Shown one piece after another: positions 1-11,956 of a stretch of 64,000 nt of DNA. The notes under the pieces were generated by a model. That model had not been told where the DNA came from. It worked only from the letters and a program-made list of their open reading frames with translations, and ran no database searches. The DNA is taken from positions 650,965 to 714,964 of the forward strand of contig CH003204.1 in the NCBI GenBank assembly GCA_000149265.1. Reading direction: 5' to 3'. The stretch's first letter is position 1; every line of letters begins with the position of its first letter. The translations under genes were made by a program, and so were the position numbers. Origin of the DNA: Ciona savignyi (taxonomy: Eukaryota > Chordata > Ascidiacea > Phlebobranchia > Cionidae).

Positions 1-658
1 GAAATTAAATTAAAATAATTTGACTATGAACATATTTTTACAAACAGAGTGGTATAGTTAAATTAGGTTAAATTGATTATGGACATATTTTTATTTTAAA
101 TGGTAGTTAATATGAATATAGACGTGTACGACCATTTTTTGTATTATTATTTTAAAAGTAACAATTTCCTACCCATTATCTCACTTTTATAACAACATTC
201 CTATAATTAGCTATGGATTAACATGATCATTTTCACAATCATATTTGCATATGTGCTTGCTATAAAGTTAAATCATTTTTTTGTAAGATTATGGTTAAAT
301 AAATACATTAGTTTGTCATTTCTTGGATTTCCTTACCATGTTACAGTTTGGCAGCTAAAAGGTTGTTGGTCCAAACCAGCTGCTATAAAGTTTCTTTTGT
401 CCTTCACCAAGACACTTAACAGAATTTCGTTAACCCAGTGGTTTATTAGGTTTTACATAAATTAAAAGCAGTGTATTTGTTGTATACAACACACTGCAAT
501 GGCTCCAATAGCCCAACAGTTCAACTGTTGGCATGTGCAGCTGTTGATTATCTTAATTTTATGCTTTGTTCTTCAACAGCAACATTACCACTTTATTTAC
601 TCATCCTTGGCTTGCTACTTATCCAACAACTTCTCAAGTGAAGCAAATTGCTGAACTG

Positions 659-735
659 ATGCTTGGAACTTGCAAGAGCACGATCGTTAATTCTAATGCT
701 TGGAACTTATGCAGAAGCACGATTGTTAATTCTGT
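659..735. repeat. Two-copy direct repeat (~37 bp unit)
   Basis: The segment starting ATGCTTGGAACTT at 659 recurs at 697. Both copies run into a GCACGAT(C/T)GTTAATTCT motif. It is a simple tandem duplication with a few substitutions and has no apparent coding role. Confidence 0.7.
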
Positions 736-844
736 TAAATTTGAGCACTTATGCATGTTAGCAATATGGCCCTAACGATCTATACTATTTGTTCTGTTGT
801 CATGGGATAGTCATGTTATATCTCTGTAAATGGAAGGGGAGCAA

Positions 845-985
845 GGGACGTTTTTACAGAGATAACCTTAAGGTTAAATTGCGACCACCGTCAGTTTACC
901 GAAACTGTGGCAGTGTGTTGTGTATGATTGAGACATTCCTTTAGTTTTTGTACAACCCAATAATCCATTGAGTTCAGGCAATGTC
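845..985 (-). repeat. SINE-1 fragment
   Basis: It contains the diagnostic body of the composite SINE in reverse orientation: the CACCGTC..TTACCG segment, the GCAGTGTGTTGTGTATGATTG segment, and a stretch matching ACCCAATAATCCA. It lacks both the tRNA-like head and the TCCTA tail. Confidence 0.6.
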
Positions 986-1638
986 TATATTTTCAGTGTT
1001 GTAATGCATACCCAATGTCACACATGAGGTACCTGTCCTAATTTGTAACTACAAAAGTGTCTACTTTAGCAACAGTCTTTTTATTTTTATTTTATTATGT
1101 TTTTATTGATATTTGTTTGGGCCAACACTGACAGGCTTAAATATTTTTTTTGTGTGTTTTGCTATGTCTTTTAAGTTTAAGTAATTTTTGTTTTGCAATA
1201 TGGTTGTATCTTTTCTTTGCAATAAGTTTCTCTTTTTTATGTGCTATAAAGTAAGTTACTTCTATGATCATATGTTGTAATATATAATGCACTGAATTTG
1301 CTTTATGCTATTTTATTTAGTCATCCGACAATGCCATGCAAAAATATCCTTGACTTTCAATTTAGTCTTCCAGGTGGAGAAATATTTCTTCCTTAAAAAG
1401 ATAAATTTAAAATAACATATATCTTGTGTGTAATATTAAATGCTTTTTCCTGTATATCCCTTTACATTTTATTCGTTTGTTTCTTAAATCTTACAAACTT
1501 TTGCGGTAAAGATTTTGAAATTTTACACTGTTACGATTCCACATTTTTAACATTGTATAATTTTTGCAAATTTTCCTTTTTTTCCTTTCAGGCACTGGAA
1601 CCTAGGTAATTATTTATTAAGTATTTAAATGATTTCCA

Positions 1639-3523
1639 ATGTCTAAGATAACTTTAGCATACTGGGATATAAGGTGCCTGGTTGAACCAATCAAACTAAT
1701 GTTGGAATATTCCCAAGTTGAATACAATTTCAAAGCATACCCCACTGGTAAGAAACCAATGATAATTTAAATTCTATGGATAAAATGAATAAAAAAACAA
1801 TTACCATAAATAAGAATTACTTTTTCAAGATTAAATTTAACCTTAAACCATAGTAGTTCTTTTAGCGAAGTGTTTAAGCTACCTCACAGATATTTTACTA
1901 TCCTCCAAAACAACAATGTGTCTTTAAACTAGGATGTATAGTTTAATTCCTCTTTCAGCCATTTTTTGTGTTACGCCATGTGTATATAGCTGACATGTAT
2001 TAACTACTACAGTTTTGTCGTATTTCTCTGCTTTTTTTATTTATTCTTGATATTTTCATTATTAAACTTTTATAACTTTAATAGTGAAACTTTTTTATTT
2101 GTCCGGCATCTATGGAGTTAAAAACAAAATTATCAAACTGTTTTAAAACAGATATATATATATATATATTCGGTGGTTGTTTATTTAGGTAAAAATATAT
2201 TATCTTTAACAGTCACACAATATTCGTAACATTTTTATAACGGGTTCTTAACAAAATAATTACAAGAATTATGACAGAAGCACATGCTACAATCAGAACT
2301 TAATTATTGTATTGATTCCTTGTGTATTTACTGACAAGTTCTAACTGATGTAGTTTTGCCATTTTATCCTGACTCATTAAATAATTATGCCATTTTTCTT
2401 TAATGTAATAAATAACCAAAAAATAAACTAAATTCTATATAAAGTGAGTACAACTAGTAGCTCGAGTCTACAGCATGAAAATCAATATAAAACCTGGATT
2501 TTTAACCAGGTCACGCCCCTGGTTACTGCCGTAAGGAGTGGAAGACGGATAAATTTGCTCTCGATCTTGATTTCCCCAACTTGCCTTACCTCATAGATGG
2601 GGAAGTGAGATTGACAGAAAGTTGGGCAATCATGAAATACCTGGGGAGAAAGTATAATCTCTTCCCGCAGACTGAAGAAGAGATGCAGAGGTATTACAAC
2701 ACACTGCAATAGCTCTGGTAACCTGACGATGGGCGCAACGTAATCTGACGATTGCACGTGTGTTAACCTCCTTGGTTTTCCCATAACTGCTACAAAAATT
2801 AATATTTAAGATTATTTATATTTTCCAACTTGAAGTTATTGTTAGTTTGGTATCAAAGTTTTAATCCTAAGTTTAATTTAACTAATTTTTGTTAGACCAG
2901 TTTTGCAAGATGTATAATTTCCAATGCATTTTAATAGCCAAAAAGTCACTTACAAGACGTTGCTTATACTCAGTTGATTATTGGGTTGAATATATATTTC
3001 TGTACTCTCTGTTATGTAACTCTGTAATCATAAATAACACATCACTCAGTAGCTTTAACCATACAATTTATAGTATAATGCACAATTTTAACCCTTTTTG
3101 TCTGTCTACCACAAATTATTTCCTTTTCTATGTTACAGGTGTGATGTTGCCCAAGGCGTTGTTGAAGATTTTCGTTACAAATTCATAAACTTTTCCTACT
3201 ACGCAACAGACGCCACTTTTGACAAACTAAAAACAGCTTTTGAGGCTACCTTTAAAGCATACATGGATCGGTTTGAAGCATACCTTACTAAGCACAAATG
3301 GCTAGCCGGTGACACTTTAACTTATGTCGATTTTGGTCTTTTTGAAGCTATGGACCAGATTAGAGTATTTGATTCAAAGTTGTTTAACGACCATCCTAAA
3401 GTTTATCAGTACTTGAAAGAAATTAATGATTTTAAAGGTGTATCAGAGTATAGGTCTTCTGATCGATTTCGTGTTTTTCCCATTAACTCGAAATACGCAC
3501 ATTGGGGCGGGCAAAGCAGTTAA
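1639..3523 (+). CDS. Glutathione S-transferase, mu class
   Basis: Cytosolic enzyme that conjugates glutathione to electrophiles. Three exons join in phase: 1639-1747, 2510-2690 and 3139-3523, giving 224 residues, close to the ~218 usual for mu GSTs. The start gives MSKITLAYWDIR, the mu N-terminus with the catalytic Tyr in YWDIR. Exon 2 carries DFPNLPYLIDG (cis-Pro loop) and TESWAIMKYLGRKYNL, matching the glutathione-binding QSNAI region with Trp in place of the usual Asn. Exon 3 is the all-helical C-terminal domain with WLAGDTLTYVDF, a GST fold signature. A likely poly(A) signal AATAAA lies at 3958-3963. The second donor directly abuts a SINE fragment. Class is clear from sequence; substrate is unknown. 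Confidence 0.92.
2692..2790 (+). repeat. SINE-1 fragment abutting a splice donor
   Basis: The sequence after the GST exon 2 donor is SINE-1 body (ACAACACACTGCAATAGCTC, then CCTGACGATGGGCGC and the CGTGTGTTAACCTCCTTGG segment). SINE homology begins within a few bases of the exon end, so most of the start of intron 2 is repeat-derived. Confidence 0.75.
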
Positions 3524-4734
3524 AGAATCTTCATTCAAATATTTTCCTTGTTTCTCTTATTTGTATACACTTGGACAATTTTAGTTGTTTTATCAAGGAA
3601 AAATGTGTTATTCGATTCTAAACTATATGAGTGACGTCGTCAGATGACCGACACATCATGCTTATGTCTGTTTTGGTTAGTCACAATGGCTGTCAATCTC
3701 GGTTTTTGCATTTTTTTAGATTAAAAAGATTGTTTTTAAGTTTAATTTGTTGGGGCTTACTAGCCAAAGTTCCAATATTTTTTTTTCCATTTTTTAGCAA
3801 TAATAACAATCTGTATAGTTTATAAGTGCAGTTTATTTTTTATCTGTTTCATATAAATCGGCAGCGTAAAAATTATGAATATTAAATTCACAATAGATTG
3901 CACTAAAATTAATAGGGTGAAATTTGGAAGAAAAGTACCGTGATGGTAAAGGAGTTTAATAAAATAGCATGATGAGATCTCTGCAACTTATTTATCTTAA
4001 TTAAGTAATCCATTTTAATTGTACTTAAGAATGCGTTGTAAATTTTAAAACTGGGTTACTCAAATTAAATAAAAATTGGCAAAGGGCGTTCTTTGACGGT
4101 TAATGGTCAAATAACTCCTGCCAAAAACCAGCAAAGATAGTTTCACTGTGTGAAATAATTTCTGTTTTTTTATTACTGTAAAAAGATAAACTAAACTAAT
4201 ATTTTTGAGACATAGCTACAGTTTAAATTTACCAATAAGCCAATGGGTTTATAGGCAACATCCTCTTAGTACTATAGGATATTCATGTTTATTCTGGTGG
4301 AAGTCGTAGTGTTGTATCGGGAAGAAATGTGTTAACACCGCCAGATTACCGTGCGACCACCGTGGGGTGAAAGAGATATTGCAGTGTGTAACCTCTAAAA
4401 AATTGATCGATAGACGGTTTCACCCTATTTAAAGCTATTGTAGCTGCATGTTCATAATACCATCAGCGAAAAGATTTTAGGTAACTGTACCATCATTTAA
4501 GAAAACAAATAATGAACAGGCAGTTGTGAACATGACGCTGTGCGCAAATGTAAGTGCAAGTAGGCTAAGTGAGAAAGTACGTTAATGTCGAGGATTATTT
4601 CGTAATGGGTGAAGTTTCAAAACCATGATGGGTCTTGTCTCCAAGACACTTTTTTGCATATAATTATATATAAGAATCGGTTGCGCTAACCTTTCGGCTA
4701 CACAATTTAAAAAAATCACGGCATTGTCTGACAC

Positions 4735-4850
4735 AGAAGTGCCGTTTTTTCACCGGTCCAAGTTTCGATCCCATGATGGGCTTGTCAGTAAGACCGTTAT
4801 TTAGAATTTGGGAAATCGGTCAGGTTAACCAATCGGCCACACGACCGGAG
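4735..4850 (-). repeat. SINE-2 (tRNA-like, ~110 bp)
   Basis: Reverse copy: the tail is a T run at its left, then CCAAGTTTCGATCCCATGATGGGCTTGTC (split B box and variable arm), then GGTTAACCAATCGGCCACACGACC (reverse A box). On its own strand it reads as a type II tRNA-like 5' half plus B box followed by an A-rich tail. It is a retroposon, not a functional tRNA, because no cloverleaf can be folded. Confidence 0.75.
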
Positions 4851-5319
4851 AATCTAGTATTGCTGTTTTTACTCTTTTCTGTCCACTCTCTAATAGCGAC
4901 ATGGCGCTGATGTGAAGGGTATTGCCACAAAAATAATTTAGCAACTACAAATCTCTGTATTCATATAACTATTCCAATCTTCTTTATTTCGTCATAAAAT
5001 CTTTGTTTCACAAATTCGTAGAATCGAATTTCAAGAGACAGCGCTTTTGTAAGTTTCCGTGCGACAATATCGGAAGGTTCCACTTTATGGGCTGTTCTGG
5101 TCGAAGTCAATCCTACAATGAAAGGTCAAAATGGTAAAAACGCCGTTTTTTTGGCCGGATCCACGCTTACACACGGTGGTTCACAGGTATTTACTTCTTA
5201 TCTATTGCCGGGCGAACCTGTGCTTATTTTAGCGAAAACGTGTATCCGAATAGTTAATGCGACCGACTCAGCACGGGTTCAAACTTGGCTCTTACCCACC
5301 CCTGATCACCCCCAAAAAC

Positions 5320-5555
5320 ACCTGTGAGCCAGCGCGTGTGGGGGAAATAAGCGAAGTGCGGAGATCACCTCGTGCTCACCGTCAAGTTACAGGAGCTATT
5401 GCAGTGTCAATTTGGAAGAACCCATTAATTGGCTGGGTTCATCAATGTCCGTAAAGTGCCTTGACCAAGGACACAACCGACTAGCTATAGCGACCATTTT
5501 CGCAACTGCAGCCTATCGATTGAGAGGCGACGCACTTAATCGCCACACTTACCAG
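5320..5555 (-). repeat. SINE-1 copy, tail missing
   Basis: Reverse copy carrying the GGAGCTATTGCAGTGT body, the CCGACTAGCTATAGCGACC block, and the tRNA-like head ending GATTGAGAGGCGACGCACTTAATCG. It is moderately diverged from the fuller copies at 6425 and 49763. Confidence 0.75.
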
Positions 5556-6424
5556 ACGGACAATAAAATCATGATAATGTTTACCATGCTTTGATTGTAA
5601 TAACATGAATGAATTCTTACCGCTAATAGTCTTGTAACTTGGACCAGCGCCGTGAAAGAATCTATAAGAAACGAGAAAGCGTTAGATTTTACAGGTTGCC
5701 TGGAAATTTATTTATCGATACCCATTTTATTTGTCATATTGTTTAGGATAGGATAGAATATTTATTGTATATCTCCATTAACAAGAAAGGGTACGCTACG
5801 TTATCACACCGGCAGTCGCAAAATTTCCTTGCGAATGCGTAAGGTTACACCGGTAACATTTAGGTTACCACGTGTCCACCGTCGGATTACCGGACTAGGG
5901 GTGTATATGATTAATACGTTCATTCAGTTTTAAAAAACCAAATAATACTTATAAACTTATAACCATGTTTAAATACATTTTTTACGTATAAATCGACTAG
6001 CTATCGATCAGCTTCGATCCCACAACCCTTCGGCTAAAAGCGTTGCACTAACCCCACAGGCTATTGGGGCGACCGAATCTACCTCGGTAACTTGTGCTCC
6101 AGCAATCTGATCGTATTGTCCATATCTTCAGTGATTCCCACCACCGCATAATTGCGAATTACATTCTGTTTTGCTCGCTCCAACGTCCATTCGGTGTTGT
6201 AACTAGGTGAAAGGTCAGGTTACAACAGGACATTCTTGATATGTGGGTGGGGGGAACACAGAGGCTGATAACGTAGGTATTCAACCCACACTGCGTCTTT
6301 AAAGCCTGGTTTTACATGTACCTACCTAACTATATACTTTTTTCCTAATTAATTTATTTTTACGTGTTTTAACATGTGTCGTTTTGCTTTGCCTGTGTTT
6401 TTTATCATCATAATAATAATTTGT

Positions 6425-6720
6425 CCGGCCCGTTGGTCTAACGGTTAAGTGCGTCGCCTTTCAATCGAAAGGTTGCAGGTGCGAAACTGGTCGCTAGCTA
6501 GTCGGTTGTAACCTTGGGCAAGGCACTTTACCGACATTGCCTGAACCGAGCGGATTAATGGGTTCTACCAAATTGAAGGAACGTGTCTATTATACACAAC
6601 ACACTGCAATAGCTCCGGTAACCCGACGATGGGCGCGAGGTGATCTGACGATTGCCCGTGTGTTAACCCTCTTGGTTTTCCCATTCACGGGGATAAAGAT
6701 GAATAACCTATCCTATCCTA
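6425..6720 (+). repeat. SINE-1, full length (reference copy)
   Basis: It is about 295 bp. It opens with a tRNA-like head (TTGGTCTAACGGTTAAGTGCG as A box; GGTTGCAGGTGCGAAAC as a degenerate B box), continues through a central block containing ATTGCCTGAACC and CTGCAATAGCTCCGGTAACC, and ends with a TATCCTATCCTA tail. This head-body-tail plan fits a composite tRNA-derived SINE and resembles Ciona Cics-1 from memory; a database match was not possible. The open frame at 6537-6779 lies inside it and is not a gene. Confidence 0.88.
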
Positions 6721-7329
6721 ATGATGTAGCATCACCGAATATAAAGATATTAAAAAAACTAAACTATGACATTACTTAGGGGTGGAAATGTGATGGAGCC
6801 CGTACTACAGTTTTTGATCAACCCATCAAAACATTAAGTGTAGGCATCGTTCGCTATTTGGTTTGCTCAAGGCCAAAATTGGACGAGGCAGCTGGTTTCT
6901 ACCCCGCTACCTTTGCCATATATGTTAATGTCGTGCTAGTTAAATACGGAAATCCTATCGTATAGTTGGTTTCGATCCGACCCTCTTTCGACTGAAGATT
7001 CAACTCTTTATCACTTAAAACCTCTTGTTAAAGCTAGCAGGCTATAAGTTAAGTTACCACACGTATCGTCTGGTTGGTGAAACCCCGACTAACCTGCATC
7101 GGTCGTCGTGACCGCAAAAATAGACCAAATATGGTGATGGGTTTGCGTTCAAACACGTTGTGACGTTGCGAAGCACACAATCATCCAAGGTCTGGGGAAA
7201 GTACAAACGGTCGTGTGGCATAATGGTTAGTGCGACTGATACATATATCTAGTTATATACAACAAAACTGTCTTAGGAAAGGTCGTGCGGCCAAAAAGTT
7301 AGCTCGACCGATACATTTACCGATCCTTG

Positions 7330-7600
7330 TGAAGTGGAGAACGCAAGGAACATTATCACAAGTGCAACCGTCAGATTACCTAGCAATTGCGTTCTCACAC
7401 GGTTGACAGTAAGATTATCTCACCGTCGAGATATTGTAACCAATTGCATCGTGTTTAATATGATTCAGACATTTGTTCAGATCAAGTAGAACCCATTAAC
7501 CCACTTGGATTTATTCAGGGACACAATCGACTAGCAAGTGACCAGTTTTGTACCCACAACCGTTCGGCTGACCGTTTGGGACGCACCGAGCTAACAATTC
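7330..7600 (-). repeat. Diverged SINE-1 copy
   Basis: Reverse-oriented decayed copy with recognisable pieces: CCGTCAGATTACC, ACCCATTAACCCACT, GACACAATCGACTAGC and ACAACCGTTCGGCTGACC. It has an internal rearrangement with two CCGTC segments. Confidence 0.55.
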
Positions 7601-7697
7601 AAATCACCTTACAGTTTTTCAAGAATAAACATTAAACGTAATACAATCTGAACAATATATTGAACCTCAAATTTTATATGAGGGTGTTAAGCACCAG

Positions 7698-7950
7698 AAC
7701 GTACCATGTACCTCTTTTCATCCGTCATTCCCGGCAGCCATTTCTTTACCTTCGTATCGCCCCATCCTACGAATCCGAACCGATTGAAGTAATACGCGGA
7801 TACATACCGAGCGACCGGTTCTCGTATGACGTTTATATAACTGGGCTGTATGTATCCGAATCTGTTGTAAATTTGAAACGTTTTAAATCTACAGGAGAAA
7901 CGGATCAGATTTCGGTTGGACAGCTTCGCCTCATATCATTACAACAGTAA
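7698..7950 (+). CDS. Orphan terminal exon, unrecognised protein
   Basis: After a possible acceptor (CACCAG at 7692-7697) the frame runs 253 bases to a TAA at 7948-7950, giving about 83 residues with mixed, protein-like composition (VPLFIRHSRQPFLYLRI at the start, DQISVGQLRLISLQQ at the end). Codon use is richer in G/C at third positions than the AT-rich surroundings, which suggests real coding sequence. The alternating hydrophobic pattern suggests beta strands. I do not recognise the family and found no upstream exons on this strand between the SINEs. It could be the last exon of a gene cut off by repeat insertion, or a fragment of an unknown transposon. Confidence 0.35.
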
Positions 7951-8086
7951 ATGAAATCAAGTTACACTTCTATATTTTATGTGTTTTTGTTACGGGGTTA
8001 GGCTTTAAAATTCTTTAGAGGTTCGCCACAATTTATGTATAGAAGTGTTATGTATCTAACGCGTCAACCTTTCTGCCACACGATCA

Positions 8087-8225
8087 TACAAAACTGGTTC
8101 TATTTTTTTAACGGAAGTTTCGAACCTATGGTGGGCTAGTTACTCGGACCGTTTTTGTGTAGGAGTATGTATATGTATCGGTCGGGTTAACCATTCGGCC
8201 ACACGACCATATTACAAAACTGGTT
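8087..8225 (-). repeat. SINE-2 with perfect 13-bp target duplication
   Basis: A reverse SINE-2 (about 8100-8212) is flanked by TACAAAACTGGTT at 8087-8099 and again at 8213-8225. It has a T-run tail on the left, the reverse B box TTTCGAACCTATGGTGGG, and a reverse A box with GGCCACACGACC on the right. The target duplication marks it as a retroposed insertion. Confidence 0.85.
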
Positions 8226-8303
8226 ATATTTCTCTGCGGCCTGTTGGCCATGTGATAGCGCGTTTGGTAGTGGCCTGAAAAATTAAAACCGACCGATAGC
8301 TAG

Positions 8304-8736
8304 TGTTCTGTCCCCAGCTTAATTTTTACGTCATTGCATGCATCACCAATTGAACCGCATGATCGAGTATGAGATGCATGCAATACGTGGCCAGTCCTCT
8401 TTTTACATTTCATTTTTTATGGTAGTTCTGTAGTGAACGGAACCTTGCGTTGTATTTCACGTCTAAGTAATTTTGGTCTTCTGTAGTTCACAGGAGGGTT
8501 AAAAGGCACAAATTTCAGGTGGATAAAATGTGTTTTATGCTATACCGTAGTAATTTTCCATTGCTAAATTTGTTTCCATTATTTTTAGTTACCGCCACTT
8601 CGCCACGTCATCACGCATCAACATCTACTTTGTATGTCAATGGTTAGTGTAATACAAAACAAAATTCAGAGTGGCGCGTAAGACTGAGTTCTGCCGACAG
8701 TCCGAAAAAGATTAGGCACACGGCGCTGCCGAAACA
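8304..8736 (+). repeat. Left LTR
   Basis: 433 bp beginning TGTTCTGTCCCCAG and ending GCTGCCGAAACA. Compared by eye with the right LTR, the only difference I found is an extra CGCC tetranucleotide near 8592-8596. Confidence 0.95.
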
Positions 8737-8782
8737 GTAGCCTAACTGAAATTTATCTGCAATCAACGTTCATTCATTCGCA

Positions 8783-11700
8783 ATGAGCGAGGCCGCGGGA
8801 GGCAATGGAGATGGGAAGAGTTCGGTCGACGAGTGTAATGTTGACGAACAAAACATTACCGTAAGAAGGAAAATTCCGAAAGATAATGACCCAAGATTGC
8901 AAACGTTGATGAAGGAAATCGATGATATGGAACTAATATTTCGAGAATGTGTTTCCGACGCAAATGCAGAGTTGATATTTTGCAACAACCTTGAGGAGTT
9001 ACAAGGAAAAGTTGCAGAAGCAGCAAAACAAAAGAAAAATCTTAAAGAGAAAATTAACAGCTTGAAACACCTGGATTCGACAATTGTTGAGAGACTCTCA
9101 AGATACGACAAAATCATGGATGAAATGCTGAGTAATGCGAGAACGACAATTACGCAGCTGAGAGAAGAGCGAATGTCCACATATTCTAAAAGTAGGTCTT
9201 CTAATAAACATTCAAGGCGCGTCTCAATAGACGAGGAATTTAAGAAGAGACGGTACGAGAATGAAGTTGCATCAGCTGCCCTATCAGCAAAGCTACCTTA
9301 CATAGAAAAAGAAAAGGAGCTGCGAATGCGACAAATCAACGCCGAAACGGATCTCGAGATTACCAAAGTAAGTAAGGAAATTGCGGGAAGGGCTGCCACA
9401 AGCGCTGCATGTTTAGATGCTGAACGCGTAGAAAATCCTTATGGGATTTATGCGGAAGATCTACCTGATAGTATACCACCGCCAATCTGTACTGGAGAAG
9501 TTGGTTCATCGACGGGTAGATTCACACCGTTTCGGACGCCAATCTTGGAAGCAGCAACGACACGCCATTCTTCACGTGAGTCTCAACAGTTTCGGTCTTT
9601 ACCTGCGGTGCATCGCTTGCCTACCATAAAGTTAGACATATTTGACGGAAGTGTTTTAAAGTTCCCAGCATGGGAAACGGCGTTTGACGCGCTCGTGGAA
9701 TCTAACTCAATATGTGTTGCACAGAAGTTGAACTTGTTAAATCAACACCTTAAAGGCGAACCTAAAATGTTGGTTGATGGTTTCTTTCTCCTTCAAAGTG
9801 AGCACGCGTACTTAGAAGCAAGATCAAAGTTGAAAGAAAGGTATGGAAACGAAAGCGTAATAGCAAAAGCTTTTATTGATAACGTTTATTCTTGGCCTAA
9901 GATCTCTCAAACTGATTTTGGTGGACTTCGTCGGTTTTCCGATTTTCTAAATCAAGTGGAAATCGCTAAACAACGTATATCTTGCTTAAATGTTTTAGAT
10001 TATCCTACCGAGAGTGTGAAAATTCTTTCACGATTACCACCGTTTGTCTTAAACCGGTGGCGCGCAGAAACGGCTATATGGAAAACGTCACATTCGGGAA
10101 ACTATCCACCTTTTTCAGAATTAGCAAAATTCATCACTAAAACTGCCGATCAGGAGAACATTCCGGAGTTACAAGAGCTACATGTGTCTAGCAATAGAAG
10201 AATAGGGCCAAGTGCAATCCGAGGCAACCGTAACGTGAATTCCTTTAGTACCAGAGCACAAGACCGGGAGCGACGTGTGAGCGAGCAATATTGCTACTAT
10301 TGCAAGGGAAGACACCACATCGACGATTGCAGTGCGTTTGCCAAAATCACGAGGCGAGATAGGCACGAATTTATCCTAAACAACAGAATATGCTTTTCAT
10401 GTGGATCAAGTCAAGATCACATCGCGAGGTACTGTCGAAACCGGGTGACTTGTAAGGTATGTAATAAACTACATCTGACCTCGTTACATATCAATACGAA
10501 TATCGAAAGAACAGGCTGCCTATGTACTTCTACTAAACTAAATGAATGTGGCATAGACCAATCCATGATTGTACCGGTAAGAGTATGCAGTAGAGCTAAT
10601 CCTACTCTTCAAATCAAGTGTTACTGTATACTAGACGCCCAATCAAATAACTCATTCATATCAGACGGGCTAAAGACACAGCTCGGGCTGCAAGGGACGT
10701 CTACGTTGGTGGAACTAAGCACGATGTTGGGCAGCAAAGATGTGGTCTCTAGCGAAAAGATATGCGATCTGGAGGTGCAGAGCTTCGACGGCAAGGTTTC
10801 TTTTAAAATCCCATACGTGTTCGTTAGACCCGACATACCAGCAAGTCGAAGCCAAATCCCTCGACGAGAGCACGCACGAAAGTGGAATCACTTAAAAGGA
10901 ATGTCAAGTAAGATAGTTTCCTACCAGCATAATCTGGAAATAAGTATGTTACTTGGAACGAACGTCCCTGGCGCAATCAGACCGAGAGAAATAGTGGCGG
11001 GAGACGAATGCCAACCGTACGCACAGCGTTCAGCTCTTGGTTGGGGCATAGTAGGAGTTGTGCATACACAGGAGGTTGGCTATTCCTATTTGACTCGAGT
11101 TATTTCGCATCGCTGCGTTGGGTATAAGAAAGTGGAGGAGAGTCCAATACAACGTTTTATAATCCCATGTCAATCAAAAGAGTTAATTAACCCAATACAA
11201 ATTCGAAACTGGCTTGAGTCGGATTTTCAAGAAAGAACTAACAATGCGAAGTCTGTATCGCAAGAGGATCGAAAGTTTCTAAGTATCCTTGACAAAAACA
11301 TCCAACAAGGAGACGATGGCCATTATGTTATGCCACTGCCATTAAGAAACGAAAATATAAGACTTCCCAATAATCGAATTTGTGCAGAAAAACGTTTATG
11401 GCAACTGAAGAGACGTTTTACCAGCAATCCAAAATATAAGGAAGATTACGTCAAGTTCATGGCAGATGTCATAAGCAAGTACGCGGAACCGGTATCAGAA
11501 ACTAACAAAGATGATGGAAAGGTAAATTACATACCCCACACCGGAGTGTACCATCCAAAGAAGCCCGAAAAAATAAGAGTCGTGTTCGACTGTTCTGCCA
11601 GGCACCAAGGTATATCTCTTAATGATTGTTTGCTGCAGGGACCCGATCTACTAAACGCGTTGGTGGGAGTTCTATGTCGTTTTAGACAAAACAGAATTGC

Positions 11701-11956
11701 CTTTACAGCGGACATTGAAGGCATGTTTCACCAGTTTCATGTCGCAGAACCATACCGCGATTTACTTCGTTTCCTCTGGTGGGAGGATGGCCAAACTGAT
11801 AGGCGAGTGAAAGAATATCGTATGAAGGTACATATTTTTGGCGCAGCAAGCTCTCCGGGATGTGCAAATTTCGGACTTAAACGTGCTGCAGATGACGGAG
11901 AAAAGGGAATTCGGCATCGAAGCTGCAAATTTCGTAAGAAGGGATTTCTATGTTGA
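8783..11956 (+). pseudogene. BEL/Pao gag-protease-RT (N-terminal part)
   Basis: A 1,057-codon frame. Residues ~40-220 are coiled-coil-like Gag. Cys/His knuckles follow (CYYCKGRHHIDDC, CFSCGSSQDHIARYC and CKVCNKLHLTSLH, about residues 505-570). A retropepsin-like site CILDAQSNNSFI lies near residue 620. The RT palm starts with VVFDCSARHQGISLNDCLLQGPDLL and has ADIEGMFHQ (first catalytic Asp) near residue 975. The correct frame is lost by a one-base change near 11,900, so the last ~18 residues are out-of-frame noise and the catalytic YVDD of RT sits in the next frame. Initiation at 8783 lies 47 bp after the LTR. Confidence 0.88.

Larger units (their letters stand above)
1..1638. other. AT-rich upstream region of the mu GST
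   Basis: I see no convincing gene here. The stretch is AT-rich and holds a SINE-1 scrap near 478-525, a short direct repeat at 659-735 and a decayed minus-strand SINE-1 copy near 845-985. A pyrimidine tract followed by CAG near 1,575-1,591 could be the acceptor of a 5' untranslated exon or a trans-splice acceptor for the GST at 1,639; this is inference only. Confidence 0.5.
3524..6424. other. Intergenic repeat-rich stretch
   Basis: No gene recognised. After the GST 3' UTR come a minus-strand SINE-1 fragment (about 4265-4400), two minus-strand SINE-2 copies (about 4615-4710 and 4735-4850, each with the reverse B-box TTTCGAxxCCATGATGGG), and two minus-strand SINE-1 copies (about 5320-5555 and 5745-5900). 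Short open frames at 5118-5594 fall wholly or largely in these repeats. Confidence 0.6.

Noticed and set aside
223..465. Short AT-rich frames across 200-1,600 and 22,750-25,000
   Set aside because: Their length is what chance gives in AT-rich DNA, with no motif, splice context or codon bias.
6537..6779. 80-codon frame, with similar frames at 30,986-31,174, 48,357-48,539 and 49,728-49,946 (minus)
   Set aside because: All are readings of SINE-1 copies; the shared protein-like segment is repeat DNA, not a gene family.
8770..9180. 136-codon minus-strand frame with hydrophobic start
   Set aside because: It lies wholly opposite the gag coding sequence, which has clear domain matches on the plus strand.
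11880..11956. Programmed frameshift within the BEL/Pao Pol
   Set aside because: It falls inside the RT domain, between the first Asp motif and the catalytic YVDD, where no family uses recoding. A disabling indel or sequence error is simpler.
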